A stretch of 64,000 nucleotides of DNA from Pseudomonas sp. M30-35 (GTDB taxonomy: Bacteria > Pseudomonadota > Gammaproteobacteria > Pseudomonadales > Pseudomonadaceae): assembly GCF_002163625.1 (NCBI RefSeq), contig NZ_CP020892.1, forward strand, positions 806,001 through 870,000, in the 5' to 3' direction. This document shows, piece after piece, positions 9,087 through 19,235 of this stretch. Below the pieces are notes generated by a model. The model was given only the letters and a program-made list of their open reading frames with translations. It searched no databases and was not told the origin of the DNA. How positions within the stretch are numbered: position 1 is the stretch's first letter; every line of letters begins with the position of its first letter. A program made the translations under genes and the position numbers.

Positions 9087-12000
9087 TCACCATGTATCGA
9101 TAAAGCCGCGCTTGTGGACCTTTTCAGTTGCGGTGGCAGGTGTTGCGTTTAGCCCGCGAGTTATCCATTCGCGAGTTTGCACAGGGTCAATCACTGCGTC
9201 GATTTCAAGGAAGCTGGCCATATTGATTGCTTTGCCATTCTCATAAGCCTTGGCCACCAATTTGTCGAACAGTTGCTGGCGCGCTTGATCGGATTCAGCC
9301 GCAGCCAGCTCTTTGGCAAAACCTAGGCGAACGGCTCCTTCAATGCCCATGGCGCCGAACTCCCCGCTGGGCCAGGCGACGGTAAACAGCGGGGAGTGAA
9401 AGCTCCCAGCGGCCATTGCTTGTGCACCCAGACCGTAACCTTTGCGCAGAACGATGGTGAAGAACGGCACGCTTAGATTGGCGGCGGCGACAAACATTCG
9501 CGATACGTGGCGCACCGTGGCTTGTTGCTCTGCTTGCGGGCCGACCATAAAGCCGGGGGTGTCACACAGCGATACCAGTGGGATATCAAACGCATTGCAT
9601 AGCTGCATAAAACGTGCGGCTTTGTCGCCACAGGCTGCGTCAATGGCGCCGCCAAGATGCGCCGGGTTATTGGCAAGCAAACCAAATGGCTGGCCTTCAA
9701 TGCGAATGAAGGCGGTAACCAAGCCCGGAGCAAACTCGCGGCGCAGTTCAAGCACTGAGTCTTGATCTGCAAGGGTTTCGATCACTTGGCGGATGTCATA
9801 TACCCGCAGCCGGTTTTCAGGAATCAAATGACGCAGCAAGCGTTGGTCAGCACATTGCCAAGTGGTTAGCGCGCCTTGGAAATAACCGAGGTATTGTTTG
9901 GCGACTCTGACCGCCTCGGCTTCATCTTCGACCAGAACATCAATCACCCCATTCGGGCTTTGTACGCCGGTTGGGCCAACTTGTTCCGCGCTATAGCTGC
10001 CCAGCCCGCCGCCCTCAATCATTGCCGGGCCAGCCATGCCGATGCTGGCGTTGCTGGTGGCGATAATCACATCACAGCAACCCAGTAGCGCGGCGTTACC
10101 CGCAAAGCAGCGCCCAGACACCACACCGACCAGCGGTACCAAACCAGACAGCTTGGCCATACCGACAAAGGTGTGACAGTCGAGCCCAGCGACACCGACG
10201 AAGTCCGTATCGCCGGGGCGTCCGCCACCGCCTTCGGCAAATAGCACCAAGGGCAACCGCCATTGCTCGGCCAATTGCAGCATACGGTCTGTTTTTTTGT
10301 GATTCATGACCCCTTGGGTGCCAGCAAACACGGTGTAGTCGTAGGCGATGGCCATGCAGCGCGCGGCTTTATTGCCAAACAACTCGGCGTTGATGGTGCC
10401 GGTGCCTGCAACCAAACCGTCAGCAGGGCTTTGTGAAATCAGTTCATCCAGCGATCGTCGGCGCCGTTGTGCAGCAATCGCCAGTGCGCCGTACTCACTA
10501 AAACTGCCTTCATCAAGCAGGTCTGCAAGGTTTTCACGGGTGGTGCGTTGTTCGGTTTTGCGGCGTTTGGCTACGGCTTGCGGGCGTCTTTCGTCACGGG
10601 TGATTGCGTGGCGCTCAAGTACCTCGCTGAGGTCGGCGCGGATATTGTCCAGATCGATAAGTTCTTCGTTGAGCAGTTGCTCACTGGCAACGTCCGCAGG
10701 CTCGACATACAACAATGCTGCGCCTTGGCTGACGATGCTACCGGCTTCTACTGCGAAGCTATGCACAATGCCACTGTGCTCGGCCTTAATCTCAAGCTCC
10801 ATCTTCATGGCTTCCAGCACGGCGATGGTTTGGCCCTTTGCAATGCTGGCGCCTGCGCTGACTTCGAGGCTGATAATCACCCCGCTGCTCGGCGCACTTA
10901 GCGTTACGCAACCCGCGGGCGCTTGGGTGGCGACCGCTGAATGGCCTGATGAACGGGTGCTGTGATCGAAGTACAGGTGCGGATGCTGGGCGTTCTGTGC
11001 ATCGAGCAGCGTGCCCAGTTGGCTTTCCACAAAGCGCGTGTTGACTTGGTTGTGCACAACTTCTGGCAGCTGTACCAAGGCTTGCAGCAAGCTAATCGAA
11101 TTGCTCACACCTTCGATATTGAACTCGCACAGTGCGCGATAGGCTTTACGCAAAGCGCTGGGGTAGTCAGGCGCGTGCACAATCAGCTTGGCAAGCAATG
11201 AGTCGTAGCTGGGGCTGACGCTGTAGCCGGAATAACCGTAGCCATCAACTCTCAAGCCAGGGCCGCTGGGAGGTTGATAGACGTTAAGCGTGCCTGCGGC
11301 CGGTTGGGTGGCGCCATCGCTGTCGATGGTTTCCAGATTGACCCGCAACTGCACGGCGCAGCCATTTATCGGCGGTGGCTGGAGCAGATTGAGGTCCGCC
11401 AGCGAGTAACCCATGGCCAGTTTGATTTGACTTTGCAGCAGGTCAACGCCGGTGATTTGCTCGGTAATGGTGTGCTCAACCTGAATCCGTGGGTTGGCCT
11501 CCATAAAGTAAAACTGTTGAGGATGGTCGTTGTCGAGCAGGAACTCGAAAGTACCAATGCCCTGATAATTGACACTGCTAGCCAGCTTTAGCGCGGCATC
11601 AATCATGCGTTGGCGAGTGGCTGGCGGCAGGTCTGGGCTTGGTGCTATCTCGATGATTTTTTGCTGGCGTCGTTGCAGGCTGCAATCGCGCTCCCACAGA
11701 TGGCTGACCGCGCCGCTGCCATCACCGAGCAATTGGATTTCGATGTGCCGGGCGTTGCTTACCAGTTGTTCGATGTATAGCGAGTCAATGCCAAACGCGC
11801 TGCGAGCTTCAGACTGGCAGCGCTTGAATGCCTCAGGCAAATCCGCAGGCTTGAATACCGCGCGCATACCGCGTCCGCCACCACCGGCCAGCGCCTTGAG
11901 CATTACTGCCGAAGAGTCACCGAGGCTGTGCATAAAGTCCTGCGCTTGCTGCAGGTCTATCGGCTGATTGACGCCACGTACCAGCGGCACATCACAGCGT

Positions 12001-12371
12001 TCAGCCAGCGCACGGGCTTGCGCTTTATCGCCAAACAATTGAAGGACTTCAGGGCTTGGGCCGATAAAGCTAATGCTTGCCGCTGCACATTGGCGAGCAA
12101 ACTCCGGGTTTTCTGCAAGAAAGCCATAACCGGGATGGATGGCGTCGCAGCCTTGTTCCTGCGCGATAGCAATGAGTTGGCTGATGTCCAGATACGCGGC
12201 AACCCCTCGACCCTTGAGGGCAACTGCATGGTCAGCTGTGCGTACATGCAGTGAAGTCGCGTCGTCCTCTGCATAGATAGCAACGCTGCGCAGATTCATA
12301 TCGGCAGCGGCGCGGGCGATGCGGATGGCGATTTCACCACGGTTAGCGATCAGCAAAGCTGAAAAGGGCAT
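9087..12371 (-). CDS. Single-chain biotin-dependent acyl-CoA carboxylase (BC-BCCP-CT)
   Basis: The 1,094-residue protein combines all three parts of a biotin carboxylase system. Residues 1-450 are biotin carboxylase with the ATP-grasp glycine loop 'KALAGGGGRGMR' and 'MEANPRIQVEHTITE'. Residues about 485-560 are a biotinyl domain with 'VLEAMKMELE', biotin on Lys523. Residues about 600-1094 are a complete carboxyltransferase with both N and C halves, including 'GVVSGRCFAGNAALLGCCDV' and 'CDTPGFMVGPQAE'. It should carboxylate an acyl-CoA in the cytoplasm. The layout resembles the long-chain acyl-CoA carboxylases known from mycobacteria. The acyl-CoA used cannot be read from sequence. It lies between ispA and dxs. 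Confidence 0.9.
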   Translation of the reverse strand: MPFSALLIANRGEIAIRIARAAADMNLRSVAIYAEDDATSLHVRTADHAVALKGRGVAAYLDISQLIAIAQEQGCDAIHPGYGFLAENPEFARQCAAASISFIGPSPEVLQLFGDKAQARALAERCDVPLVRGVNQPIDLQQAQDFMHSLGDSSAVMLKALAGGGGRGMRAVFKPADLPEAFKRCQSEARSAFGIDSLYIEQLVSNARHIEIQLLGDGSGAVSHLWERDCSLQRRQQKIIEIAPSPDLPPATRQRMIDAALKLASSVNYQGIGTFEFLLDNDHPQQFYFMEANPRIQVEHTITEQITGVDLLQSQIKLAMGYSLADLNLLQPPPINGCAVQLRVNLETIDSDGATQPAAGTLNVYQPPSGPGLRVDGYGYSGYSVSPSYDSLLAKLIVHAPDYPSALRKAYRALCEFNIEGVSNSISLLQALVQLPEVVHNQVNTRFVESQLGTLLDAQNAQHPHLYFDHSTRSSGHSAVATQAPAGCVTLSAPSSGVIISLEVSAGASIAKGQTIAVLEAMKMELEIKAEHSGIVHSFAVEAGSIVSQGAALLYVEPADVASEQLLNEELIDLDNIRADLSEVLERHAITRDERRPQAVAKRRKTEQRTTRENLADLLDEGSFSEYGALAIAAQRRRRSLDELISQSPADGLVAGTGTINAELFGNKAARCMAIAYDYTVFAGTQGVMNHKKTDRMLQLAEQWRLPLVLFAEGGGGRPGDTDFVGVAGLDCHTFVGMAKLSGLVPLVGVVSGRCFAGNAALLGCCDVIIATSNASIGMAGPAMIEGGGLGSYSAEQVGPTGVQSPNGVIDVLVEDEAEAVRVAKQYLGYFQGALTTWQCADQRLLRHLIPENRLRVYDIRQVIETLADQDSVLELRREFAPGLVTAFIRIEGQPFGLLANNPAHLGGAIDAACGDKAARFMQLCNAFDIPLVSLCDTPGFMVGPQAEQQATVRHVSRMFVAAANLSVPFFTIVLRKGYGLGAQAMAAGSFHSPLFTVAWPSGEFGAMGIEGAVRLGFAKELAAAESDQARQQLFDKLVAKAYENGKAINMASFLEIDAVIDPVQTREWITRGLNATPATATEKVHKRGFIDTW

Positions 12372-12533
12372 AGCGGCGGCTCCGGAATTCTTATTCTGGC
12401 GACCATCTTATGCACTATGCGGCGCAGGTAAACAAAGCCTCGCCTGCTGATCGGTAAGGTATTTGTTTGAGTGATTGTGCGTGAAACTGACGGTATCTGA
12501 ATCGCTCAGATCGCCGCACTTATAGCCGATGTA

Positions 12534-13421
12534 TCAGTTGCGCCGCTCAACGATGTAGCGGGCCAGTACGCGTAACGGTTCAGCCGGGGTGCCAAGGCCT
12601 TCAAGCGCTTCAAGGGCCTGGTCGCGTAACTCGAGTGCATAGCGTTTAGCATTCTGCAAACCCAGTAGCGCCGGGTAAGTTGGCTTGTCGTTAGCTTGGT
12701 CTTTGCCTTGGGTTTTACCCAGGGTGCTGGTGTCGCTCTCAATATCGAGGATGTCGTCCTGCACCTGAAAGGCCAGGCCGATTGCCTGTGCATAATGCTG
12801 CAAGGCTTGCAGAGTGGCTGGGGCGGCATTGCCGCTGGCCAGTGCACCAAGCTCCACGCTGGCCTCGATCAGGGCGCCAGTCTTGTGCCGGTGCATGTTC
12901 TCCAAGTCTGCTTGCTCGAGCGCCTTACCGACTGAGCCGAGGTCTATTGCTTGCCCGCCGACCATGCCTGCCGGGCCTGCGGCGCGGGTGAGGGTTGCGA
13001 TCATCGCCAATCGCAGCTCGGCACTATGCGGATTCAACTCGGCGCTGCTGAGCACTTCAAAGGCCAGAGTTTGCAAGCCGTCGCCAGCAAGAATCGCGGC
13101 GGCCTCATCGAAGGCCTTGTGCGTGGTCGGTTTGCCACGGCGCAGGTCATCGTCATCCATGGCGGGTAAGTCGTCATGGACCAAGGAGTAGGCGTGAATC
13201 AGTTCAACCGCGCAGGCTGCACCATTGGCGTGGTCGGCATGTCCGCCGAGTGCCTCGCAAGCTGCATACGCAAGCAATGGGCGTACGCGTTTGCCGCCAT
13301 TAGTCACGCTGTAGCGCATGGCTTGGTAGAGGCGTTGCAGGTTGGGTTGTGGCGCGACAAACAAACGCTCAAGGGCGGCATCCACGCGCTGCTGGCACTG
13401 CGCCTGATAGGCTTCGATCAT
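12534..13421 (-). CDS. ispA: Polyprenyl (farnesyl) diphosphate synthase
   Basis: A 295-residue class I prenyltransferase that adds isopentenyl diphosphate units to make geranyl and farnesyl diphosphate. The first aspartate-rich motif is '[20 protein letters not shown]' and the second is '[12 protein letters not shown]'. '[13 protein letters not shown]' near residue 37 binds isopentenyl diphosphate. The start ATG overlaps the xseB stop by four bases, so translation is coupled. The product feeds ubiquinone and undecaprenyl phosphate synthesis, the latter connecting to the cell-wall genes further right in the window. Confidence 0.96.
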   Translation of the reverse strand: MIEAYQAQCQQRVDAALERLFVAPQPNLQRLYQAMRYSVTNGGKRVRPLLAYAACEALGGHADHANGAACAVELIHAYSLVHDDLPAMDDDDLRRGKPTTHKAFDEAAAILAGDGLQTLAFEVLSSAELNPHSAELRLAMIATLTRAAGPAGMVGGQAIDLGSVGKALEQADLENMHRHKTGALIEASVELGALASGNAAPATLQALQHYAQAIGLAFQVQDDILDIESDTSTLGKTQGKDQANDKPTYPALLGLQNAKRYALELRDQALEALEGLGTPAEPLRVLARYIVERRN

Positions 13422-13660
13422 GCTTGTTTATCCGCGTCGAAAGGCGCTTCCTCCAGCTCGCCATTGCGCTCCAGCAACAGGCTGACCTTTTGCTCGGCCT
13501 GTGTCAGTGCGGCTTGGCAGTCACGAGTCAGGCGGATGCCTTGTTCGAAGGCAGTCAGTGAGTCTTCGAGCGACATTTCGCCGTTTTCTAGGCGTTCGAC
13601 CAAGCTTTGCAGCTCTGTCAGGGACTGCTCAAAATCAACAGCGGCTTTCTTGCGGGCCAT
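13418..13660 (-). CDS. xseB: Exodeoxyribonuclease VII small subunit
   Basis: An 80-residue helical protein with the family pattern '[37 protein letters not shown]' spread over residues 9-50. XseB binds the large subunit XseA to form the single-strand-specific exonuclease VII; xseA is not in this window, which is usual. It is the first gene of the xseB-ispA pair and overlaps ispA by four bases. Confidence 0.95.
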   Translation of the reverse strand: MARKKAAVDFEQSLTELQSLVERLENGEMSLEDSLTAFEQGIRLTRDCQAALTQAEQKVSLLLERNGELEEAPFDADKQA

Positions 13661-13747
13661 GGCGGGTGTTCTCGGCGGGAAATCAACGGACGAATATCGG
13701 TCGCGACACTAGCAGAGACGAGGCTCCCGGGCAAATTATGGCCCGCC

Positions 13748-14518
13748 TCAGCTGCGTAAGTAAGTCGCCCAGAAATAATACAGTGTCATGCTGCTGCCAA
13801 CGGCAATAACCAGCATGCGCAGGAACTTGGGTGGCAAATGCTGGCCAAGTGCACCGCCCGCGTAACCGCCAATGGTTGCGCCGCTTAGCAGTATTACCAG
13901 TTCATACCAACTGACCCGCCCAGCAATGATGAACGTGCCAGTCGCTACGCTATATATCACCGCCGAAATCAGGTTTTTCAGCGCGTTGCTACGTGCTAGC
14001 ACATGGCCTTCGATCGAGAATGCGGCGAGTTGTAAAATCCCCATGCCTGCGCCGAAGTAACCACCGTAAACCGAGACTGTCGCATGCGCCGCCAGTGACC
14101 AAGGTGTATGCGGTGGCTGCATGCTCGCTGAGCGGCGCGCGGCCAAAGCACGACTTAGTTGTGGGCTGGCGGCAAATAGAAGTGTGGCGGTGAGTAGTAG
14201 CCAAGGGATTAAACCGCGGAAAATTTCATCGCCACCGATTAGCAGCAATACGCCGCCAAGCAAGCCGCCACCAAGCCCTGCCAATAGCAGGGGAATAAGG
14301 TAGTTGCCGAGCGGTTGCAGCGTTTTACGTGCTGCCCAAGCTGCCGCAATGCTTGCTGGCCAGAGTGCAACAGCGTTAGTCGCATTGGCGGTGACAGGCG
14401 GCAACCCAGTCGCTAATAGCGCCGGGAACGAGAAAAACGTACCGCCCCCGGCTAATGCATTCATTCCACCCGCGGCGAATCCTGCGGCAATCAAAATCGC
14501 TATATCAAGCCAAGGCAT
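13748..14518 (-). CDS. TauE/SafE-family (TSUP) membrane transporter
   Basis: A 256-residue integral membrane protein with about eight helices. It has the two TSUP repeat signatures: 'AGFAAGGMNALAGGGTFFSFPAL' near the N-terminus and 'VSVYGGYFGAGMGILQLAAF' near the middle. These proteins are proposed exporters or importers of sulfite, sulfonates or small organic anions. It stands alone on the minus strand, back-to-back with the kdp operon, so the 200-bp gap holds both promoters. The substrate is unknown. Confidence 0.9.
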   Translation of the reverse strand: MPWLDIAILIAAGFAAGGMNALAGGGTFFSFPALLATGLPPVTANATNAVALWPASIAAAWAARKTLQPLGNYLIPLLLAGLGGGLLGGVLLLIGGDEIFRGLIPWLLLTATLLFAASPQLSRALAARRSASMQPPHTPWSLAAHATVSVYGGYFGAGMGILQLAAFSIEGHVLARSNALKNLISAVIYSVATGTFIIAGRVSWYELVILLSGATIGGYAGGALGQHLPPKFLRMLVIAVGSSMTLYYFWATYLRS

Positions 14519-14623
14519 TGGGTAGTCTTCGCGGTAAAAGGCGCAGCCTAATCAATCGTCTGCTATTCGCCAAGCAAGATGTTGGTCTGACCGTGCAGGT
14601 GCTGGCCGGTTAGGCAACGGTTG

Positions 14624-14646
14624 AATTTTTATAGTTTCTTTACGCG
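14624..14646 (+). promoter_or_regulatory. Candidate KdpE-binding box upstream of kdpF
   Basis: The sequence ATTTTTATAGTTTCTTTACG at 14625-14644 closely resembles the T-rich KdpE site I remember from the E. coli kdp promoter (TTTTTATACTTTTTTTACA type). It lies about 87 bp before the kdpF start and is flanked by GC-rich DNA, so it stands out. Binding by the KdpE encoded at the end of this operon is inferred, not shown. Confidence 0.55.
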
Positions 14647-14719
14647 GGCGCCGCATTACGCCAATCGAACCTTTACGCCTGAAATCCGAGAATGACTCAT
14701 GCGCCGTTGGGGCGTTTTC

Positions 14720-14767
14720 GGAGCAATGACTATGAGTATTCTCGACGGATTGTCGCTGAGCCTGGCC
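14720..14767 (+). repeat. Direct repeat copy 1 (kdpF ribosome site and start)
   Basis: Bases 14720-14761 are identical to 22570-22611 over 42 positions. After one mismatch (14762 and 22612) five more bases match. This copy covers the kdpF ribosome-binding site and its first ten codons; the other copy overlaps the end of kdpE. The two copies are 7,850 bp apart and in the same direction. Confidence 0.97.
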
Positions 14768-14821
14768 CTTGGCCTGTTCTTTTACCTGCTAGCTGCGCTG
14801 ATGCGCGCAGAGCGGGGTTAG
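14732..14821 (+). CDS. kdpF: K+-transporting ATPase small subunit KdpF
   Basis: A 29-residue single-helix membrane peptide with sequence beginning [20 protein letters not shown] and ending in a charged RAERG tail. This matches KdpF, which stabilises the KdpABC complex by packing against KdpA in the membrane. The ATG at 14732 has GGAG eight bases upstream; another in-frame ATG at 14726 is too close to that site. Its stop is eight bases before the kdpA start. A truncated second copy of this gene lies after kdpE. Confidence 0.92.
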   Translation: MSILDGLSLSLALGLFFYLLAALMRAERG

Positions 14822-14829
14822 GAGGCCTT

Positions 14830-16530
14830 ATGCAAGCCCAAGACTATTGGCTGATTCTGGCCTTCTTTTTATTGGTGCTGGTGCCTGCTCCTTTTCTGGG
14901 TCGCTATATATTCCGGGCAATGGAGGGGCAGAAGACCCTACTTAGTCCGATTTTTTCGCCCATAGAGCGTTTGTGCTACCGCTTTGCGGGTATCGATAGC
15001 CAAGCCGAGCAGGATTGGAAAGGTTACAGCGCCGCACTCTTGATGTTCACCCTGACGTGCCTGATCGGGTTGTTTGCAATTCTGATGCTGCAAGACCGGC
15101 TGGGGCTAAATCCGCAGCATATTGCCAGTATGGATTGGCCGTTGGCGCTGAATACGGCGGTGAGCTTCGTCACCAATACCAACTGGCAGGCTTATAGCGG
15201 CGAGGCATCGCTGAGTTATTTCAGCCAAATGGTCGGGCTCGGCGTGCAAAATTTTGTCAGCCCGGCAGTGGGCCTCGCTGTGTTGGTGGTTTTCTGTCGA
15301 GGGATTGCCCGGCGTTCAAGTAATGGCATTGGCAACTTTTGGGTCGATCTGACGCGTGGCGTGCTCTACGTACTATTGCCATTTTGCCTGTTGCTGGCGC
15401 TGTTTTTGGTCTGGCAGGGCGTGCCGCAAAGTTTTATGGCTTATGTACACGCCAAGACATTGCTGGGCGCTGATCAGACCATTCCGCTAGGACCAGCAGC
15501 CAGCCAAATTGCGATTAAGCAGTTGGGGACCAATGGCGGTGGATTCTTCGGCGTCAACTCGGCACATCCGTTCGAGAATCCGACGGCGTGGAGCAATCTG
15601 TTTGAGATGGCTTCGATCATTCTGATTCCGGCGGCGTTGCTGTTTACCTTTGGTCACTACGTCAAAGATTTGCGGCAAAGCCGTGCGCTGCTGGCCAGCA
15701 TGCTGATTCTGTTTGTGGTTGGTTTTGCTGTGACCTTGCACGCTGAACTGCAACCTAACCCCGCACTCGCTGCATTGCCAATCGAGCAAGCGGGTTCGCT
15801 TGAAGGCAAGGAAAGTCGGCTGGGCATTACGGCCTCGGCACTGTGGGCGGTGGCCACTACGGCTGCGTCTAATGGTTCGGTCAACGCCATGCACGACAGT
15901 TTTAGTGCGCTCGGTGGGATGATCCCGATGTTAAATATGATGCTCGGCGAGGTCATATTTGGCGGTGTCGGCGCGGGTCTTTACGGCATGTTGTTGTTTG
16001 TATTGATTACGGTATTTCTCGCCGGTCTGATGATCGGTCGCACACCGGAATACCTTGGTAAAAAGCTTGAGGCGCGTGAGGTGCGGTTGTTAGTCATGAC
16101 CCTTCTGGTCATGCCCGTCGGCGTGCTTGTGTTTAGCGCCTTGGGTGTGAGCTTGCCTGGCCCGGCGATGTCGATTACCAACCCCGGCGCGCACGGGTTT
16201 AGTCAGGTCTTATATGCCTACACATCAGGCACTGGCAACAATGGTTCTGCATTTGCAGGTTTTGGTGCCAATACCCCGTACCACGACCTGATGATCGCCT
16301 TGGCCATGCTCCTGGGCCGCTTCGGTTTCATCCTGCCAATCCTCGCTATAGCAGGCAGTCTGGCCGCGAAAAAATCTGCACCGCAAGACGGCAACAGTTT
16401 CCCGACTCACGGCCCGCTGTTTGTGACGCTGCTGACGTTGGTGATTTTGTTAGTGGGTGGTTTGACCTTTTTGCCAGCGCTAGCGCTTGGCCCCATCGCT
16501 GAACACCTGACTCTACTGCAGGCCTTCTAA
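14830..16530 (+). CDS. kdpA: K+-transporting ATPase, K+-channel-like subunit KdpA
   Basis: A 566-residue membrane protein with about ten helices that binds and conducts K+ in the KdpFABC pump. The selectivity-loop sequences typical of KdpA are visible: '[11 protein letters not shown]', '[19 protein letters not shown]', 'ASNGSVNAM' and '[11 protein letters not shown]', giving four filter repeats. The start at 14830 follows TAGGAGG. The length is that of full KdpA. The gene is second in kdpFABCDE. Confidence 0.98.
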   Translation: MQAQDYWLILAFFLLVLVPAPFLGRYIFRAMEGQKTLLSPIFSPIERLCYRFAGIDSQAEQDWKGYSAALLMFTLTCLIGLFAILMLQDRLGLNPQHIASMDWPLALNTAVSFVTNTNWQAYSGEASLSYFSQMVGLGVQNFVSPAVGLAVLVVFCRGIARRSSNGIGNFWVDLTRGVLYVLLPFCLLLALFLVWQGVPQSFMAYVHAKTLLGADQTIPLGPAASQIAIKQLGTNGGGFFGVNSAHPFENPTAWSNLFEMASIILIPAALLFTFGHYVKDLRQSRALLASMLILFVVGFAVTLHAELQPNPALAALPIEQAGSLEGKESRLGITASALWAVATTAASNGSVNAMHDSFSALGGMIPMLNMMLGEVIFGGVGAGLYGMLLFVLITVFLAGLMIGRTPEYLGKKLEAREVRLLVMTLLVMPVGVLVFSALGVSLPGPAMSITNPGAHGFSQVLYAYTSGTGNNGSAFAGFGANTPYHDLMIALAMLLGRFGFILPILAIAGSLAAKKSAPQDGNSFPTHGPLFVTLLTLVILLVGGLTFLPALALGPIAEHLTLLQAF

Positions 16531-16539
16531 GGAGCAATC

Positions 16540-18603
16540 ATGATGAATGCCCGTATTCTGACGCAAGACCCGCAACCAAAGGCTGCGGCCCATGGGAAAA
16601 CCAGCGCCTCGGTACTTTGGCAGGCGGCGCTGGGTAAGGCTTTTATAAAGCTGGATCCACGTCAACTGCAACGTGCGCCGGTGATGCTGGTGGTCGAGCT
16701 GACAGCAATCGTTACCACCGTGCTGTGCTTTATCCCCAACCCAGCAGTGAGTACAGGGTTGGCGGTGCAGATTGCGCTCTGGTTGTGGTTCACCGTTTTG
16801 TTCGCAAATTTCGCTGAAGCTCTGGCCGAAGGGCGTGGTAAGGCTCGAGCCGACAGCCTTAAGGCAGGAAGCCAAGGGCTCACGGCCCGCAGACAAACCC
16901 AGCCTGGAGAGTATGAGTCAGTTGCCGCGAGCCAGCTGCGCCGAGGGGATATCATCCGAGTTGAGGCGGGTGAGCAAATCCCGGGTGATGGCGAAGTGGT
17001 TGAGGGCATCGCTGCTGTCAATGAGGCGGCTATCACAGGTGAGTCGGCGCCGGTTATTCGTGAATCAGGTGGTGATCGTTCGGCCGTCACCGGTAACACC
17101 AGCGTGGTATCCGACTGGTTGCTGGTGAAGATCAGCGCTAACCCCGGCGAGTCAACGCTGGACCGTATGATCGCCTTGGTGGAGGGGGCGCGTCGGCAGA
17201 AAACACCAAACGAAATTGCGCTCGATATGCTGTTGATCGGCCTGACTTTGATCTTTCTGGTGGTGGTCGCTACGTTGCAGCCGTTCGCCCGGTACGCAGG
17301 AGGCGATTTGCCGCTGGTGTATCTGGTGGCGCTGCTGGTGACGTTAATTCCAACCACTATCGGCGGTTTGCTTTCAGCTATTGGGATTGCGGGTATGGAC
17401 CGTTTGGTCCGGCTCAATGTCATCGCCAAATCGGGGCGTGCAGTTGAGGCCGCAGGAGATGTGCATGTATTACTGCTCGATAAGACGGGCACGATCACCT
17501 TTGGCAATAGACGTTGCAGCGCATTAATCGAGGCGCGAGGTATTACCCCACAAGCTTTAGCGCAGGCGGCGCTGTTGTCATCGCTGGCAGATGACACGGC
17601 GGAAGGTAAGTCAATCGTCGAGTACATTCGTAATCTTGGCCCTGTGCAGGAGCCCGACCGGTCGGCAATCAAGCCAATCGCATTCACCGCTGAGACACGT
17701 TTGTCCGGGGCGGATTACGACGTTCATAGTTACCGCAAAGGTGCTGTCGATGCAGTGCTCAATTACCTCAACATGAGCCGTACCGAGATGCCGGCTGCGA
17801 TGGCTAACGCTGTCGATAAAATTGCTCAAAGCGGAGGCACGCCGCTACTGGTTGCGAGTGAGGCGGGTCTACTCGGCGCCATCCATCTCAAGGATGTGGT
17901 AAAGCCGGGTATCCGCGAACGCTTCGCTGAGTTACGCGCCATGGGCATTCGCACCGTGATGGTCACTGGTGACAACCCATTGACTGCCGCTGCAATTGCC
18001 GCTGAGGCGGGTGTTGATGATGTCATCGCCGAGGCTACGCCCGAGAAAAAGCTGCAACGTATCCGCAGTGAACAGGCCGAGGGCAAGATGGTTGCGATGT
18101 GCGGTGACGGCGCCAATGATGCCCCGGCGCTGGCCCAGGCTGACGTGGGTTTAGCAATGAATGACGGCACTCAGGCCGCGCGTGAGGCTGCAAATCTGGT
18201 TGATCTCGATTCCGATCCAACCAAACTGCTCGATGTGGTGCGAGTCGGTAAAGAGCTGCTGGTCACTCGCGGAGCGCTAACTACGTTCTCGGTAGCCAAC
18301 GATGTTGCCAAGTATTTTGCCATTTTGCCTGCACTGTTTATCGGCGTTTATCCGCAGCTCGGCGCACTCAACTTGATGCATTTGCACAGCGCACAAAGTG
18401 CGATCCTGTCGGCAATTGTGTTCAACGCGCTGATTATCGTGGCCCTGATTCCGCTGGCACTGCGCGGGGTTCGTGTGCAAGCGACAGATGCCGCCAGCCT
18501 GCTGCGGCGCAACCTGTTGATCTACGGGGTGGGCGGTTTGCTGGCACCTTTTGTTGGCATCAAATTGATCGACATGCTGCTAGTGGCTGTCGGTTTGGTT
18601 TGA
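16540..18603 (+). CDS. kdpB: K+-transporting P-type ATPase catalytic subunit KdpB
   Basis: A 687-residue P-type ATPase that hydrolyses ATP to drive K+ through KdpA. The phosphorylation motif 'DKTGTIT' places the phospho-Asp at about residue 314. The actuator motif 'AITGESAPV', 'VTGDNPLTA' and the hinge '[18 protein letters not shown]' are all present. KdpB keeps few membrane helices compared with other P-type pumps, and that is seen here. AAGGAG precedes the ATG. The kdpA stop is nine bases upstream. Confidence 0.98.
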   Translation: MMNARILTQDPQPKAAAHGKTSASVLWQAALGKAFIKLDPRQLQRAPVMLVVELTAIVTTVLCFIPNPAVSTGLAVQIALWLWFTVLFANFAEALAEGRGKARADSLKAGSQGLTARRQTQPGEYESVAASQLRRGDIIRVEAGEQIPGDGEVVEGIAAVNEAAITGESAPVIRESGGDRSAVTGNTSVVSDWLLVKISANPGESTLDRMIALVEGARRQKTPNEIALDMLLIGLTLIFLVVVATLQPFARYAGGDLPLVYLVALLVTLIPTTIGGLLSAIGIAGMDRLVRLNVIAKSGRAVEAAGDVHVLLLDKTGTITFGNRRCSALIEARGITPQALAQAALLSSLADDTAEGKSIVEYIRNLGPVQEPDRSAIKPIAFTAETRLSGADYDVHSYRKGAVDAVLNYLNMSRTEMPAAMANAVDKIAQSGGTPLLVASEAGLLGAIHLKDVVKPGIRERFAELRAMGIRTVMVTGDNPLTAAAIAAEAGVDDVIAEATPEKKLQRIRSEQAEGKMVAMCGDGANDAPALAQADVGLAMNDGTQAAREAANLVDLDSDPTKLLDVVRVGKELLVTRGALTTFSVANDVAKYFAILPALFIGVYPQLGALNLMHLHSAQSAILSAIVFNALIIVALIPLALRGVRVQATDAASLLRRNLLIYGVGGLLAPFVGIKLIDMLLVAVGLV

Positions 18604-18611
18604 TGGTTCGG

Positions 18612-18641
18612 GACGCCTTTTCAGTTTATCGAAGAGGCGTC
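18612..18641 (+). other. Hairpin between kdpB and kdpC
   Basis: GACGCCT at 18612-18618 pairs with AGGCGTC at 18635-18641 around a 16-base loop, within the only sizeable gap (61 bases) of the operon. No T-run follows, so it is more likely an mRNA stability or attenuation element than a terminator. Confidence 0.4.
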
Positions 18642-18664
18642 GCATAGAATTTGGAGAGTCGATT

Positions 18665-19231
18665 ATGTTTAAGAAAATCCGTCCGGCAATTAGCCTCTTA
18701 GTGTTTATGACCTTGCTCACCGGGGTGATATATCCATTGACGGTGACCGCTATCGCTCAGGTCGCTTTTCCGGTGCAAGCCAATGGCAGCCTGATTCATG
18801 ATGCTCAAGGTGAGGTGCGAGGTAGTAAGTTGCTGGCGCAACGCTTTGTGGGGGCGCAATGGTTCCATTCACGACCCTCTGCAGGGGATTACGCGACTGT
18901 TGCTAGCGGCGCGAGCAATCTGGCCCCGAGTAACCCGGCTTTGGCGATCCGTGTGGCTGATGATGCCAAGCGCTTGTTGGTTGCAGAGCAGAGGGCTGTG
19001 CCTATGCAATTGGTGACAACATCAGGCAGTGGCCTCGATCCGCACTTATCCCCAGAAGCGGCGCGCTATCAGATAGCCCGTATTGCGGGTGCGCGCAATG
19101 TGTCTAAATCGGCGCTTGAGCAGCTGATTGACGCGAAGCTAGAGGCGCCTTTAATTGGACCCGCGGTGGTCAATGTACTGGCGCTAAACATGGCGCTGGC
19201 AGAAGATGAGGGCCTGTCCCGCGCTGAGTAA
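18665..19231 (+). CDS. kdpC: K+-transporting ATPase subunit KdpC
   Basis: A 188-residue protein with one N-terminal membrane helix ('[20 protein letters not shown]') and a periplasmic domain carrying '[24 protein letters not shown]' and '[13 protein letters not shown]', which are KdpC hallmarks. KdpC completes the KdpFABC complex and raises its K+ affinity. GGAGAG precedes the start, and the next gene begins four bases after its stop. Confidence 0.97.
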   Translation: MFKKIRPAISLLVFMTLLTGVIYPLTVTAIAQVAFPVQANGSLIHDAQGEVRGSKLLAQRFVGAQWFHSRPSAGDYATVASGASNLAPSNPALAIRVADDAKRLLVAEQRAVPMQLVTTSGSGLDPHLSPEAARYQIARIAGARNVSKSALEQLIDAKLEAPLIGPAVVNVLALNMALAEDEGLSRAE

Positions 19232-19235
19232 CTTT

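Noticed and set aside
16662..17687. 341-codon open frame on the minus strand inside kdpB
   Set aside because: It lies entirely antisense to a well-conserved P-type ATPase gene, has no ribosome site or recognisable domain, and is Ser/Thr/Ile-rich as expected from the reverse of kdpB codons.
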